A stretch of DNA of 64,000 bases from Salegentibacter flavus (GCF_900115145.1 NZ_FOVL01000014.1:1-64000), one strand, 5' to 3'; numbered from the stretch's first letter, positions 1 to 8,385 are shown. Notes: generated from the letters alone by a model not told the origin. Numbers and translations are program-made.

Positions 1-177
1 AGTGAAGAAGGAATTGCCCATCGTAAGCGAAGGTGCTGGGATGTAGAGGCCGTTTTTGGGAATATTAAGCAAAATATGGGCTTCAAAAGGTTTATGCTTC
101 GGGGAATGGATAAAATAACTACCGAAATGGGGCTTATAGCAATGGCCCATAACCTAAAGAAGTTTAGTATAGCCTAA
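1..177 (+). CDS. DDE transposase, C-terminal fragment (cut by window edge)
   Basis: An open frame enters from the left edge and stops with TAA at 175-177, giving 58 residues. It contains W-D-V-E-A-V-F-G-N-I-K, then F-K-R-F-M-L-R-G, then a closing A-M-A-H-N-L-K-K. In IS1182/IS5-like transposases the E of 'VE..FG.IK' is the last catalytic acidic residue and 'AHNLKK' the usual end, so this is very likely a DDE transposase C-terminus. Whether the gene is intact cannot be seen here. No inverted repeat is recognised downstream before the hairpin at 261-302. Confidence 0.8.
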   Translation, partial: SEEGIAHRKRRCWDVEAVFGNIKQNMGFKRFMLRGMDKITTEMGLIAMAHNLKKFSIA

Positions 178-260
178 GAGAAAAGATACTACTTCTATTT
201 TTCATTCTTAAAAAAATAGGAAAAACTGACCAGAGCCTACAGATCAAATAACACAAAAGA

Positions 261-302
261 AAAAAACCGCCCAAAAATTACTTTTTAGACGGCCTCTTTT
301 TT
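261..302 (-). terminator. Rho-independent terminator, probably two-sided
   Basis: Inverted arms at 267-277 and 282-292 pair fully on the minus strand if G-U pairs are allowed, with a GTAA loop, and a T run follows in minus orientation. It lies about 50 bases past the response-regulator stop. The plus strand also ends in a T run, so it may serve the transposase from the other side, though with two mismatches in the stem. Confidence 0.75.
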
Positions 303-344
303 CAAAAATCCATGATGAGGATTTTTAATTATTTTATGCCGAAA

Positions 345-980
345 CTATTTCAGGTTAATTTTCTCAGTAAAGACCTTAGCGATGGCTTCCTTGCCACAGT
401 GTACGTTTAGTTTCTGATAGATGTTCCTAAGGTGAGATCTGGAGGTCTCGAAAGCCATATTTAATTCGCTGGCGATTCGCTTTACACTAAGTCCCTTAAT
501 AAGAAGTTTAAGGACTTCAATTTCCCTGTCGGTGAGATTGTAATTCTCTTCATTCTTTTTAGAGGGTTTTCTAAAGGATTCAAGAACAAGTTTTGCTGCG
601 GCAGGCGACATTGGTGCACCGCCATCCCTCAATTCGTTAACCCCTTCGTATACCTCAATAAGCGAGGTATTTTTAAGAAGAAAGCCGTTAGCACCCTGGC
701 AAAAACACTTAAATAGTTTCTCTTCATCCAGAACACTGGTGTAAATAAGTACAAGGGTTTCTGGCCTCTCTTTCTTTATTATAGAAATCGCAGTAATACC
801 TTCAGGCATTCCGGCATCAAGGATTACCAAATCCGGCTTCTCAAGTCTAAGGATCGCAGCGATATCTTTAACATTTTCGTAAGCTCCTAACACCACATAC
901 TCCCCTCCACTTTCCAGAACCGCTTTAAGCGATTCCCGAAGCTTTTCATCCTTTTCAAACAATAAAAGTTTGGAATGCAT
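345..980 (-). CDS. NarL/LuxR-type response regulator
   Basis: 211 aa. The receiver domain (about residues 4-120) has acidic pocket residues E9 and D11, a phospho-acceptor D55 in V-I-L-D-A-G-M-P, T81 and K103. A LuxR-type helix-turn-helix follows at about 147-208 (L-T-D-R-E-I-E-V-L-K, then a recognition helix with R-S-H-L-R-N-I-Y-Q-K-L). Such proteins bind DNA as dimers after phosphorylation by a sensor kinase. No kinase gene is adjacent, so it is an orphan in this window and its partner and targets are unknown. Its 3' flank carries a clear terminator. Confidence 0.93.
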   Translation of the reverse strand: MHSKLLLFEKDEKLRESLKAVLESGGEYVVLGAYENVKDIAAILRLEKPDLVILDAGMPEGITAISIIKKERPETLVLIYTSVLDEEKLFKCFCQGANGFLLKNTSLIEVYEGVNELRDGGAPMSPAAAKLVLESFRKPSKKNEENYNLTDREIEVLKLLIKGLSVKRIASELNMAFETSRSHLRNIYQKLNVHCGKEAIAKVFTEKINLK

Positions 981-1495
981 AATTAAAGAATTTAAAATCT
1001 AAAGTTTGCGGGTATAAATGCTACTGCGGAAAACTCTTTAAGACTGAATTTATTCAGTTTAAAGATTAGCAGGTCGTAATAATATCCGCTGGGGGAGGAC
1101 ATTAGCAATAGAAGTCTGAAATATTTTTCCAATACGTCATAAAGAAAAATACTTTTTAAAGTACATTGCTGAGGATTGGGGTGGTTTACTCCAGAGGTTT
1201 GCCTTTTCTTAAACCTGCTTATAGATTTAAGAGAAACAGGAAGAGCATATATCAGGCACCACTTTTCCATAAGACTGAGGTTAAAAATAACCCGGGGCTA
1301 AAATTTGGGAGGGCTATAAATTTAATGAAATTTAAACTTGCCACAAAGATTACAACAACTTGATTTACAACTAAATACAGGGGGTTTTCCCGTAATATTA
1401 AGTAAAATAATCTTTAGTACGAAATTGAGAATTTCATCCCGAAAATTAGAGTTTTCGCAGCAATAGGGAGATTTGCTTATAAACGATCCCTAATC
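981..1495. other. Intergenic stretch, no gene supported
   Basis: About 515 bases separate the response regulator from the ferredoxin gene. Short open frames exist on both strands but have no recognisable protein features and overlap each other. A weak inverted repeat (TAGGGA...TCCCTA, around 1464-1492) lies just past the ferredoxin stop but lacks a T run, so I do not call it a terminator. Confidence 0.5.
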
Positions 1496-1726
1496 TCAAA
1501 TTTCCTTTACCTTGATGATCTTCACCGGGCAGGCCCCGGCTGCCGCTTCAGCCGGATCCAGGATACTATGATCGGGAGATTTCAGGGTATGAAAACCTTT
1601 ATTGTCTGTAGCTCTCAAAAGCACCGATTTACCGTCTTTCTTCGACATCTGGAATTGAGCGGGAGCAAGCTCAACACAATAATTACAACCTATACACTTT
1701 TGGCGTTGCAGGGTGATTACTATCAT
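1496..1726 (-). CDS. Small single-cluster [4Fe-4S] ferredoxin
   Basis: 76 aa. Cys11, Cys14 and Cys17 (C-I-G-C-N-Y-C) plus Cys66 followed by Pro form the four-cysteine pattern of monocluster [4Fe-4S] ferredoxins. Its ATG shares one base with the stop of the upstream U32-family gene (TGATG), so the two are almost surely co-transcribed and translationally coupled. I infer that it feeds electrons to the U32 protein. It could instead be a general low-potential electron carrier, but the coupling argues for a dedicated partner. Confidence 0.9.
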   Translation of the reverse strand: MIVITLQRQKCIGCNYCVELAPAQFQMSKKDGKSVLLRATDNKGFHTLKSPDHSILDPAEAAAGACPVKIIKVKEI

Positions 1727-2961
1727 CAGGCCTCAACCATTTTATACAGTTTATCTGAAAGTCTAACCCGGAACGGAAGCTTTATGGTACAAGAGTCCCC
1801 TTTGGTAGCTTTCTCAGCACTGGCCTCATTTACGTACAGCTCCTCCAATTCAATTTCTTTGGCGCCGGTACTGGGGCCGGTAACCAACAATTTATCTCCC
1901 TTTTTAATATCGTAGGCTTCTATCTTAAATTCGGCGATCCCGGCTTTAGGGAAATAATGGACTCCTTTCCCAACGTAAACTTTTTTCTGAGTGGCCTGGG
2001 AACCGGAGGTTTTACTCCATTCCCCCAGTTTCTGGCCGAGGTAATACCCACTCCAGAACCCGCGGTTATAAACCGTTGCCAGCTGTTCCATCCAGGTTTC
2101 TATTTTTTCTGAAGTAAAAGCATCTTCATAAAGCGCATCTATTGCCTCGCGATATACGCGAGTCACCGTGGCCACATATTCAGGGGCCCGACCGCGACCT
2201 TCAATTTTAAGGATCTTAATACCTGCATCCATTACCTGATCAAGAAAATCGAGAGTACAAAGATCTTTGGGAGACATCATATACTCATTATCGATCTCGA
2301 TCTCAAAACCGGTTTCCTGATCGATTACGGTATATTTCTTTCGGCAATTCTGTTTACAGGCCCCACGGTTTGCCGAGGAGTTATCTGAATGCAGACTTAA
2401 ATAACATTTTCCCGAAACGGCCATACATAAAGCCCCGTGACCAAAGATTTCAATCTTCACCAGCTCGCCGGATGGCCCTTTTATCTGGTCTTTTTCGATC
2501 TGCTCAGTGATCTTTTTTACCTGGCGCAAGCTCAATTCACGGGACAGCACCATAGTTTCGGCAAACAGGCTGTAGAATTTAACCGTTTCGATATTGGTGA
2601 CGTTAAGTTGGGTAGAGATATGCACATCTATTCCAATTTCCTTTGCTGAAGCGATCACGGCCTGGTCTGAAGCGATCACCGCTGTGATCCCGGCCTCTTT
2701 TGCTTTGCTCAAAAGCGTTTTAATAAGCGAAAGGTCGTGATCGTAGATGATGGTATTAAGGGTAAGATAAGTTCTTACGTTTTTTTGTTCACATCTGCGG
2801 GTTATTTCCGGAAGGTCTTCCATCGTGAAATTTATCGAGGCCCTGGCCCGCATATTAAGCTGATCTACTCCAAAATAAACCGAATCGGCGCCATTGTCAA
2901 GAGCTGCCTGCAGGGATTCAAAATTTCCCGCTGGAGCCATAAGTTCCATCCTTGTCTTCAT
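1726..2961 (-). CDS. U32 'peptidase' family protein, TrhP/RlhA-like RNA hydroxylase candidate
   Basis: 411 aa with no signal peptide. The start M-E-L-M-A-P-A-G-N-F-E-S and the cysteine block C179, C186, C202, C206 (in S-G-K-C-Y, N-R-G-A-C-K-Q-N-C) are typical of family U32. Although listed as peptidases, the characterised E. coli members TrhP and RlhA are needed for prephenate-dependent hydroxylation of tRNA U34 and 23S rRNA C2501. The four cysteines would hold an iron-sulfur cluster. Which RNA this member acts on cannot be told from sequence. The gene is followed, with a one-base overlap, by a [4Fe-4S] ferredoxin, which fits a redox enzyme better than a protease. Confidence 0.85.
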   Translation of the reverse strand: MKTRMELMAPAGNFESLQAALDNGADSVYFGVDQLNMRARASINFTMEDLPEITRRCEQKNVRTYLTLNTIIYDHDLSLIKTLLSKAKEAGITAVIASDQAVIASAKEIGIDVHISTQLNVTNIETVKFYSLFAETMVLSRELSLRQVKKITEQIEKDQIKGPSGELVKIEIFGHGALCMAVSGKCYLSLHSDNSSANRGACKQNCRKKYTVIDQETGFEIEIDNEYMMSPKDLCTLDFLDQVMDAGIKILKIEGRGRAPEYVATVTRVYREAIDALYEDAFTSEKIETWMEQLATVYNRGFWSGYYLGQKLGEWSKTSGSQATQKKVYVGKGVHYFPKAGIAEFKIEAYDIKKGDKLLVTGPSTGAKEIELEELYVNEASAEKATKGDSCTIKLPFRVRLSDKLYKMVEA

Positions 2962-3132
2962 TTAAATCTGTTTAGTGATAATTTCAAGTCCTGATTTCAG
3001 GAAATAGTCTTTCTACCAAATCGCTTCGGCTGAAAAACACTACAAAAAAAGTAAAAATCCCATTTTCTCATTGTGATTAGGGTCATATTTCAACACATTT
3101 CTGTGCCTTTTCTTTGTTTTAAAATAAAGACA

Positions 3133-4101
3133 ATGAATGCAAGCTTAGATATTAATGTCCTTCCGGAAGGACATCCGGTTAAGATTTACTTTGAAGAAAA
3201 AGAACTCATCCAAATTTTGCTAGGAGAACTGGAAGAAACCAGTCCCATTGAAGAAACCCAGAAATACTATAATATTTTCAACCAGTTACAAAGTATCGAA
3301 AGACGTTTTGAACGAAAAGAGAACCAATTATTCCCTTTTCTGGAGCAAAAGGGATGGAATGGCCCCAGCCAGGGCATGTGGTCTTTTCATGATAATCTCA
3401 GGGAGCAGTTAAGATTACTCCGGAAAAAGATAGCTAAAGGAGAATATAAAGATGTTGCTGCTGATGCCAGGTTTCTAACCAGCGGAATTCATCGGTTGCT
3501 ATTGATTGAAGAAGATGTTCTCTTTCCAAATGCCCTGGAAATACTTTCAGAAAAAGACTGGATAGAAGTACGCAAAGGAGAAGAGGAAATCGGTTGGATG
3601 TTAGCTGAAAATCCGGTTGCTTTTCCGAAGGAAGAAGAATACATACACCCAAGCCAGGATACTACCAAAAGGGAACTCACTTTTAGCCTTGAGAATACCT
3701 CTCATTACGATGAAGGTTATATGACTGTAGATCAGGTCAACCTGCTATTAAAAACAATGCCCCTGGATATCACCTATGTTGATGAAAACGACAAGGTTAT
3801 CTTTTACAATCGTGGTAAGGAAAGGGTTTTCCCAAGAAGTGCCGGAATTATAGGCAGGGAAGTTAGATTTTGTCATCCCCCTAAGAGTGTGGGCACCGTG
3901 TTGAAGATCCTGGAAGAATTTAAAAAGGGCACAAAAAACGAAGCTTCTTTCTGGATAAACTTTAAGAGCAGACTAATTTACATTCGCTATTTCGCGGTAA
4001 GAGATGCAGAGAAAAAATATAGAGGCGTTATAGAAATGTCTCAGGATATCACCGATATCAAAAAAATAGAAGGAGAAAATCGATTACTGAACTGGGATTA
4101 A
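3133..4101 (+). CDS. DUF438/hemerythrin-like protein with C-terminal PAS domain
   Basis: 322 aa from ATG 3133. An in-frame GTG 60 bases upstream exists, but the ATG start gives the usual N-terminus. Residues about 10-160 match the DUF438 arrangement, a four-helix hemerythrin relative, with H14, E63, H86, H120 and E126/E127 as possible metal ligands (H-P-V-K, R-K-E-N-Q-L-F-P, S-F-H-D-N, H-R-L-L-L-I-E-E-D-V-L-F-P). Residues about 205-318 form a PAS domain ending M-S-Q-D-I-T-D-I-K-K-I. A role in sensing oxygen, NO or redox state through the metal site and PAS is inferred. There is no kinase or output domain. It is divergent from the U32-ferredoxin pair. Confidence 0.82.
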   Translation: MNASLDINVLPEGHPVKIYFEEKELIQILLGELEETSPIEETQKYYNIFNQLQSIERRFERKENQLFPFLEQKGWNGPSQGMWSFHDNLREQLRLLRKKIAKGEYKDVAADARFLTSGIHRLLLIEEDVLFPNALEILSEKDWIEVRKGEEEIGWMLAENPVAFPKEEEYIHPSQDTTKRELTFSLENTSHYDEGYMTVDQVNLLLKTMPLDITYVDENDKVIFYNRGKERVFPRSAGIIGREVRFCHPPKSVGTVLKILEEFKKGTKNEASFWINFKSRLIYIRYFAVRDAEKKYRGVIEMSQDITDIKKIEGENRLLNWD

Positions 4102-4127
4102 TACCCAGATATGTTCTTGTAGTTCAA

Positions 4128-4155
4128 AATTCTTATCTTTAACTAAATAAGAATT
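4128..4155 (+). promoter_or_regulatory. Inverted repeat overlapping a TATCTTTA box
   Basis: AATTCTTAT (4128-4136) and ATAAGAATT (4147-4155) form a perfect 9-base inverted repeat with a 10-base spacer. TATCTTTA at 4134-4141, a near match to the TAnnTTTG -7 box, lies in it, 47 bases before the start of the next gene. No T run follows, so an operator or promoter is more likely than a terminator. The call rests on sequence alone. Confidence 0.35.
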
Positions 4156-4188
4156 CTGAAGCTATTTTCAGAGAAAAAATCAATCACT

Positions 4189-4785
4189 ATGAGAACAATA
4201 ATATTCGCAGGGCTTTTAAGTTTTGCAGGCTTTGGAGCCACGGCCCAGGATGCCGAGATCCTTCCGAAGGAAATTCAGATAAAAACAGCGACTCTTGCCG
4301 CACCCGAAGAAGATCGGGACGGGGCAATGGTTTATGGATATGACGAAGCGGGGAAAATGATCGTTTTGAGAGAAGGAACCAATAACCTGGTTTGCCTTGC
4401 TGATGATCCCAACCGAAAAGGAGTCAGCGTTTCCTGTTATTCCAAGAAGCTGGATCCGTTTATGGCCCGGGGAAGAGAATTGCAAGCTGAAGGAAAAGAG
4501 ATGATGGAAATAAGAGAGACGCGCAGACAGGAAGCAGAAGCCGGCAGCCTGAAATTACCTGACTCTCCCAGTATGACCTATATCCTAAGCGGGGATGAGG
4601 AAAATTATAACAAGGAAACCGGAAAACTAAAGGATTCGCATATGCGGTATGTAATTTATATGCCATATGCTACCACCGAGGAAACCGGCCTTCCGGATAA
4701 ACCACATATGCCGGGAATGCCATGGCTTATGGACCCCGGAACACACCGGGCTCATATTATGATCACACCGCCTAAAGATCAGTAA
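4189..4785 (+). CDS. Secreted protein of unknown function
   Basis: 198 aa with a signal peptide (M-R-T-I-I-F-A-G-L-L, cleavage probably after A-T-A-Q near residue 20). I do not recognise the mature part. It contains two cysteines about 14 residues apart (V-C-L-A and S-C-Y-S), a charged middle helix (M-E-I-R-E-T-R-R-Q-E) and a Met/Pro-rich end with P-H-M-P-G-M-P-W-L. The cysteines may form a disulfide outside the cytoplasm and the Met-rich tail might bind metal. Both are speculation. It is a single-gene unit with its own terminator. Confidence 0.75.
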   Translation: MRTIIFAGLLSFAGFGATAQDAEILPKEIQIKTATLAAPEEDRDGAMVYGYDEAGKMIVLREGTNNLVCLADDPNRKGVSVSCYSKKLDPFMARGRELQAEGKEMMEIRETRRQEAEAGSLKLPDSPSMTYILSGDEENYNKETGKLKDSHMRYVIYMPYATTEETGLPDKPHMPGMPWLMDPGTHRAHIMITPPKDQ

Positions 4786-4796
4786 AAAAATAATCG

Positions 4797-4830
4797 AATC
4801 CCGGAACCTTAAAGTTTCGGGATTTTTTTT
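4797..4830 (+). terminator. Rho-independent terminator
   Basis: Arms AATCCCGGAAC (4797-4807) and GTTTCGGGATT (4814-4824) pair with one G-U, followed by eight T on the plus strand. It ends the secreted-protein gene just before the convergent MATE gene. Confidence 0.88.
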
Positions 4831-4840
4831 GGTTCAGGAC

Positions 4841-6217
4841 CTACTTCCTATGCCGATTGCGAATAGTCCTTAGTTTCCAGTATCCCATTTTATAATAGAT
4901 AAAGGCTACAATTGCCGCCAGAAGGTTAGAGATGGGGAAGGCCCACCAGATCCCTTCAAAACCCAGTCCGGTATTATTTGAAAGTACAAAAGCCGTGGGA
5001 AACCTTATCATCCAAAGGGCAAAAACAGAAATCAACAGGGAAGCTTTTGTGAAGCCAGCTCCGTTAAAGACCCCGTTTAAAACCTGCTGCACACCAAGCA
5101 ACCCAAAACTGGGCGCCATTATTTTAATAAATATAGAGCCATCTCTTATCACTTCGGGATCATCAGGGACAAAAAAGGCGGTTACCGGCTCGGCAAAAGC
5201 AAAGAGCACCAAGCCAACGGCCGTAAGGCCAAAGAAAGCAATTTTGGCACTCAGGTTTCCAATCAACTCCGCTCGTTTGATCTTCCCGGCTCCTATATTC
5301 TGACCTACCAAAGTCGTGGTTGCCATAGCAAAGCCCAGGGCGGGAACAACGATAAGGCTCAGGATACGACTACCAATTCCATAGGCTGCTACTACCTCAC
5401 TTCCAAAACTCGTTACCAGCATTATTAGCACCGTCATCCCAGCGGCGCGAGTAGACATTTCCATACTGGAAGGGATGCCTATATTAAACATTCGCCGGGT
5501 CCAGGGGGAGTCAAACTTCATCTGGCTGAAACTTATGCTAATCCCCATTTTTCCGCGGAAAAGGATAATAAGTCCGACTAGAGCAGACAGCCCCTGAGTC
5601 ACAATACTGGCAACTGCAGCACCCGCCACCCCATAGCCCGGGATGGGGCCATAGCCAAATATGAATAAGGGATCCAAAACCAGATTCAGAAAAACAGTAG
5701 CCAAAACAACGTACATCGGTAGGAGCACGTTGCCTATACCACGCATTAATGACTGGAAAACATAGAACATAAACAAAAAGATGAAGCCCCAGGAAGAGAC
5801 CTGGAAATAACTTACTGAATCCTCCAGAATCTCGGGGCCTGCCCCGATCAGTTTCATCAGCGGGGCAGCCGAAAAATAACCGACAACGGCCAGGAGCACC
5901 GAAATAAAGAAGATCACAAAAACGGTTTGAGAACTGCTGTAATTTACCTGCAACTGGTCCTCGGCTCCTTTATACTGGGAAACAATCACGGTACCTGCCA
6001 GGGTGAGGCCTGCCCCCAGGCTAAGGATAAGAAATAGAATAGGGAAACTAATACTCACTGCAGCTACGGCATCGGCGCCAATACGCCCCAGCCAAAATGT
6101 ATCGATTAGCTGATAGGCAGTTTGTAGGATATTAGCCAGAATTATAGGCCAGGCTAGTCTTACCAGGTTATTGAGGATTTTACCTTCGGTGAATTTCACC
6201 TGTTTTTTTTTTGCCAC
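4841..6217 (-). CDS. MATE family multidrug/Na+ exporter
   Basis: 458 aa, with twelve predicted hydrophobic segments in two halves. The N-terminal region (I-L-N-N-L-V-R-L-A-W-P-I-I-L-A-N-I-L-Q) and 'T-F-W-L-G-R-I-G-A-D-A-V-A' match the MATE N-lobe, and G-Q-N-I-G-A-G marks the second half. These inner-membrane transporters export drugs or metabolites against Na+ or H+; substrate is unknown. Translation starts at GTG: the codon at 6217 begins the lysine-rich N-terminus and no ATG is placed better. It is transcribed alone and is convergent with the preceding gene. Confidence 0.93.
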   Translation of the reverse strand: MAKKKQVKFTEGKILNNLVRLAWPIILANILQTAYQLIDTFWLGRIGADAVAAVSISFPILFLILSLGAGLTLAGTVIVSQYKGAEDQLQVNYSSSQTVFVIFFISVLLAVVGYFSAAPLMKLIGAGPEILEDSVSYFQVSSWGFIFLFMFYVFQSLMRGIGNVLLPMYVVLATVFLNLVLDPLFIFGYGPIPGYGVAGAAVASIVTQGLSALVGLIILFRGKMGISISFSQMKFDSPWTRRMFNIGIPSSMEMSTRAAGMTVLIMLVTSFGSEVVAAYGIGSRILSLIVVPALGFAMATTTLVGQNIGAGKIKRAELIGNLSAKIAFFGLTAVGLVLFAFAEPVTAFFVPDDPEVIRDGSIFIKIMAPSFGLLGVQQVLNGVFNGAGFTKASLLISVFALWMIRFPTAFVLSNNTGLGFEGIWWAFPISNLLAAIVAFIYYKMGYWKLRTIRNRHRK

Positions 6218-6361
6218 GGGAATGAAAATAGTTTAAGACTGCAAGTAAGGAAAATATCGATAAAGCCCGGCTTTCCCTGGTTCTGAAATAAATTATTTTA
6301 AGGATAATTTATAAAAAATCGTGGCGAGAAGACCGGATTTAGTACTCTTAAAAGAATGCAC

Positions 6362-6394
6362 AAAAAAGCCTCTTAACTTATAAAGCAAAGAGGC
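6362..6394 (-). terminator. Rho-independent terminator
   Basis: GCCTCTT (6368-6374) and AAGAGGC (6388-6394) pair perfectly, and six T follow on the minus strand. It lies about 90 bases downstream of the 82-residue gene. Confidence 0.72.
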
Positions 6395-6480
6395 TCCCTT
6401 ATTCCGAAGACATCCTTTGGGGGGCTCCGGAAAATCAGGTTAACTAAATTAGCGAATTTTCTTACAAATAAAAAATGTGT

Positions 6481-6729
6481 TTAGGAGTTTCTCAGAGCCT
6501 CAATGAGTTCATCCTTTGTCATTTTGCTCCGGCCTTCAACGCCCACCTTTTTAGCCTGTTGGTAAAGCTCTTCTTTGGTGCGCTCCTCATATTTATCGGC
6601 CTTTCCTCCCTTTTTACCTGAATCAGGGTCATTAGCGATACGGGCAGCTTTTTTTTTGCTCATTCCTTCCTTGCGGAGTTCCTCATATTGCTCATCGTCT
6701 TTAATACTTGGTCCGTGATCTTTAGTCAT
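6481..6729 (-). CDS. Small Rho-N/SAP-like basic protein
   Basis: 82 aa, strongly charged. The N-terminal part has K-D-D-E-Q-Y-E-E-L-R-K-E-G-M-S-K-K-K-A-A-R-I-A-N and the C-terminal third (Y-E-E-R-T-K-E-E-L-Y-Q-Q-A-K-K-V-G-V-E-G-R-S-K-M) is a Rho N-terminal/SAP-type helix-extension-helix seen in nucleic-acid binding proteins. Databases often label such proteins 'Rho termination factor', but the ATPase part of Rho is absent. A nucleic-acid or chromatin-associated role is inferred. It is a monocistronic gene with its own terminator. Confidence 0.8.
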   Translation of the reverse strand: MTKDHGPSIKDDEQYEELRKEGMSKKKAARIANDPDSGKKGGKADKYEERTKEELYQQAKKVGVEGRSKMTKDELIEALRNS

Positions 6730-6928
6730 GACTTATAATTTTAAATTCTGATTTCAAGTTAAGAAATTTGGTTATCCCGAAGATTGAAATTTCCAAATGA
6801 TTTTCTAAATACTTCCTTTATTAACAGACTTTTATAATCCTTAGATTCCTGAAAAATAAGTTAAAACCTAACGTTTCCCAACTGATTTTGTTTATCTTAT
6901 AAATGTCCTCCCAATCTGTTTACCCATT

Positions 6929-6972
6929 ATGAAATCAAACATGAAAGGCTATGAAATCAAACATGAAAGACT
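6929..6972 (+). repeat. 22-base tandem duplication over a start codon
   Basis: Two adjacent 22-base copies (6929-6950 and 6951-6972) differ at one position. Both begin ATGAAATCAAACATGAAAG. Because 22 is not a multiple of three, the first ATG opens a different, 26-codon frame that runs into the gene starting at 6951. Confidence 0.9.
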
Positions 6973-7382
6973 CTGTAAGAAGGTTAAAAGAACTCTATAT
7001 TTTAAATAAAAACCTGGAAATGTTCTACCGGAAAATCCGGGAGCGGGAGAAAAGACTTTTTTTAAAGAGTCTGTTGACGCGCTTAGTCCAGGAAAAGAGT
7101 AGTTTTAACCACGATATTCGACGTCACCTAATGCGTTATACAAAGAGGGATCCTGCAAGTGAGGTAAAGGCTTTAGTCGAATCCAGAAAATTTATGCCCG
7201 AAACCGGTAGAGAAAAAATAGAAGCGGTGTGTCTTAAGATGGAATTAAACTCTTATAAACTCTGCCAGGAAGCCCTAACAAAAACTACTGTAGGCGAAAT
7301 AAGGGCTACCCTGCTGGAGCACCGGCAACAAATGAGGGAATTGCTGGAAAATTTAAAAACAATGAATAAATATGTTTTATAG
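6951..7382 (+). CDS. DUF2383/PA2169-like helical-bundle protein (tentative)
   Basis: 143 aa, nearly all helical and charged, without signal peptide. The pattern L-K-E-L-Y-I-L-N-K-N-L-E-M-F-Y then L-L-T-R-L-V-Q-E-K-S-S-F-N-H-D-I resembles the PA2169/DUF2383 four-helix bundle, a ferritin-like family of unknown function. The match is by eye and partial. The start at 6951 is the second copy of a duplicated 22-base segment that carries two ATGs per copy, so the true start may be 6951 or 6963. Confidence 0.65.
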   Translation: MKSNMKDSVRRLKELYILNKNLEMFYRKIREREKRLFLKSLLTRLVQEKSSFNHDIRRHLMRYTKRDPASEVKALVESRKFMPETGREKIEAVCLKMELNSYKLCQEALTKTTVGEIRATLLEHRQQMRELLENLKTMNKYVL

Positions 7383-7388
7383 AAATCT

Positions 7389-7820
7389 TTAGCGACGGTG
7401 CCATTTGGTTTGGAACAGGCTTACGGCTATCTGTAGAAAAACAGTTAGGATCGCCGCGACAGCCAGATGTTGCAGGGCAGTAAAAACCCCCAAAGTATAA
7501 GAATCACTAAAGCGGGAAGAATTCCCGAATAGGTTAAGCGCATGTTGAGTGAAATAACCAAAGACGCCAAAGGCTAAAACAAGAAAAAAATAGGTGAGAA
7601 TAAAGAAGAAGTTATTTTTCTGTGTCCATTTATAATACACTGAGACTACCATCATTCCCACCCAACTTAGCCAGATACTTAATTGATACCCGGTAATATC
7701 AGCTCTTATTTCCCCCGGATTTTGTGCCGAAGTAAACAGATCTAAGACTCCATACGCCTGGTAAAGAGGGTACAATAATAAGATGATAAAAATAAGGATT
7801 AGGAGTTGTCTTTTCTTCAT
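7389..7820 (-). CDS. Four-helix integral membrane protein, function unknown
   Basis: 143 aa with hydrophobic segments at about 6-26, 47-65, 72-92 and 110-132. The N-terminus is K-K-R and the C-terminus K-W-H-R-R, consistent with both ends facing the cytoplasm. I recognise no family motif. It is convergent with the preceding gene, with 6 bases between the stops. Confidence 0.75.
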   Translation of the reverse strand: MKKRQLLILIFIILLLYPLYQAYGVLDLFTSAQNPGEIRADITGYQLSIWLSWVGMMVVSVYYKWTQKNNFFFILTYFFLVLAFGVFGYFTQHALNLFGNSSRFSDSYTLGVFTALQHLAVAAILTVFLQIAVSLFQTKWHRR

Positions 7821-7860
7821 ACTTAATAGGATAACACTATATTTTTAAAGCAAAAGAAAA

Positions 7861-7893
7861 TCCCGGGCCAGATAGCCTCCTACGGGCCCGGGA
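7861..7893 (-). terminator. GC-rich hairpin with T-rich flank on the minus strand
   Basis: TCCCGGGCC (7861-7869) and GGCCCGGGA (7885-7893) pair perfectly over 9 bases around a 15-base loop. On the minus strand it is followed by ATTTTCTTTTG, an interrupted T run. It would stop minus-strand transcription just upstream of the 7389-7820 gene, or be the 3' end of a small RNA. Confidence 0.5.
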
Positions 7894-7912
7894 ATCTTTG
7901 ATTGGTTAGATC

Positions 7913-7998
7913 TAAGAAGTTAATTCTGTTATTTATATTCGATCCTACCTGAGAAAAAGCAATTTTTTGTAAGAGCAAAAAACAGAAATAACTTCTTA
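7913..7998. repeat. 18-base imperfect inverted repeat, 50-base spacer
   Basis: 7913-7930 (TAAGAAGTTAATTCTGTT) and 7981-7998 (AACAGAAATAACTTCTTA) are inverted copies matching at 17 of 18 positions. They could fold into a long stem or be the ends of a tiny non-coding element. Confidence 0.7.
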
Positions 7999-8385
7999 AT
8001 TTTAAATCACATACTCTGTAAATTTAAGATTTAAGGAAGGTACTATCAATGGATTTAACGTTTTTAACGCTTTTATAATCAATTTGTTAGGCTTGATATT
8101 TCTTAATCGATATTAATTCCATTTCATCCGGAAATGACCACAAAAAACCCCTTATTTTCCTAAAGGCTTAAAAAGAAGAACGGTTTTCCCGATATTCCGT
8201 CCTAACAGACTCCAATCGGGACAGGCTTCTCAACGATCAATCTCAAGGTTACTGAAGAATTGGAATTGTACAGTAAAGAAATAAGATTAAAAATATATCT
8301 TACATTGAATTCTTCCCATATTGATTATCCTCAAATTTTATGTTTAGTCCACAACATTTAGGCTTGATCCCAAAAAATTTGACAT

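Noticed and set aside
992-1363. Overlapping open frames on both strands between the response regulator and the ferredoxin
   Set aside because: No domain, signal or membrane pattern, low-complexity composition, and the two frames overlap on opposite strands.
3073-3132. GTG start for the DUF438 protein
   Set aside because: The 20 extra residues are hydrophobic and not family-like; ATG 3133 gives the normal beginning.
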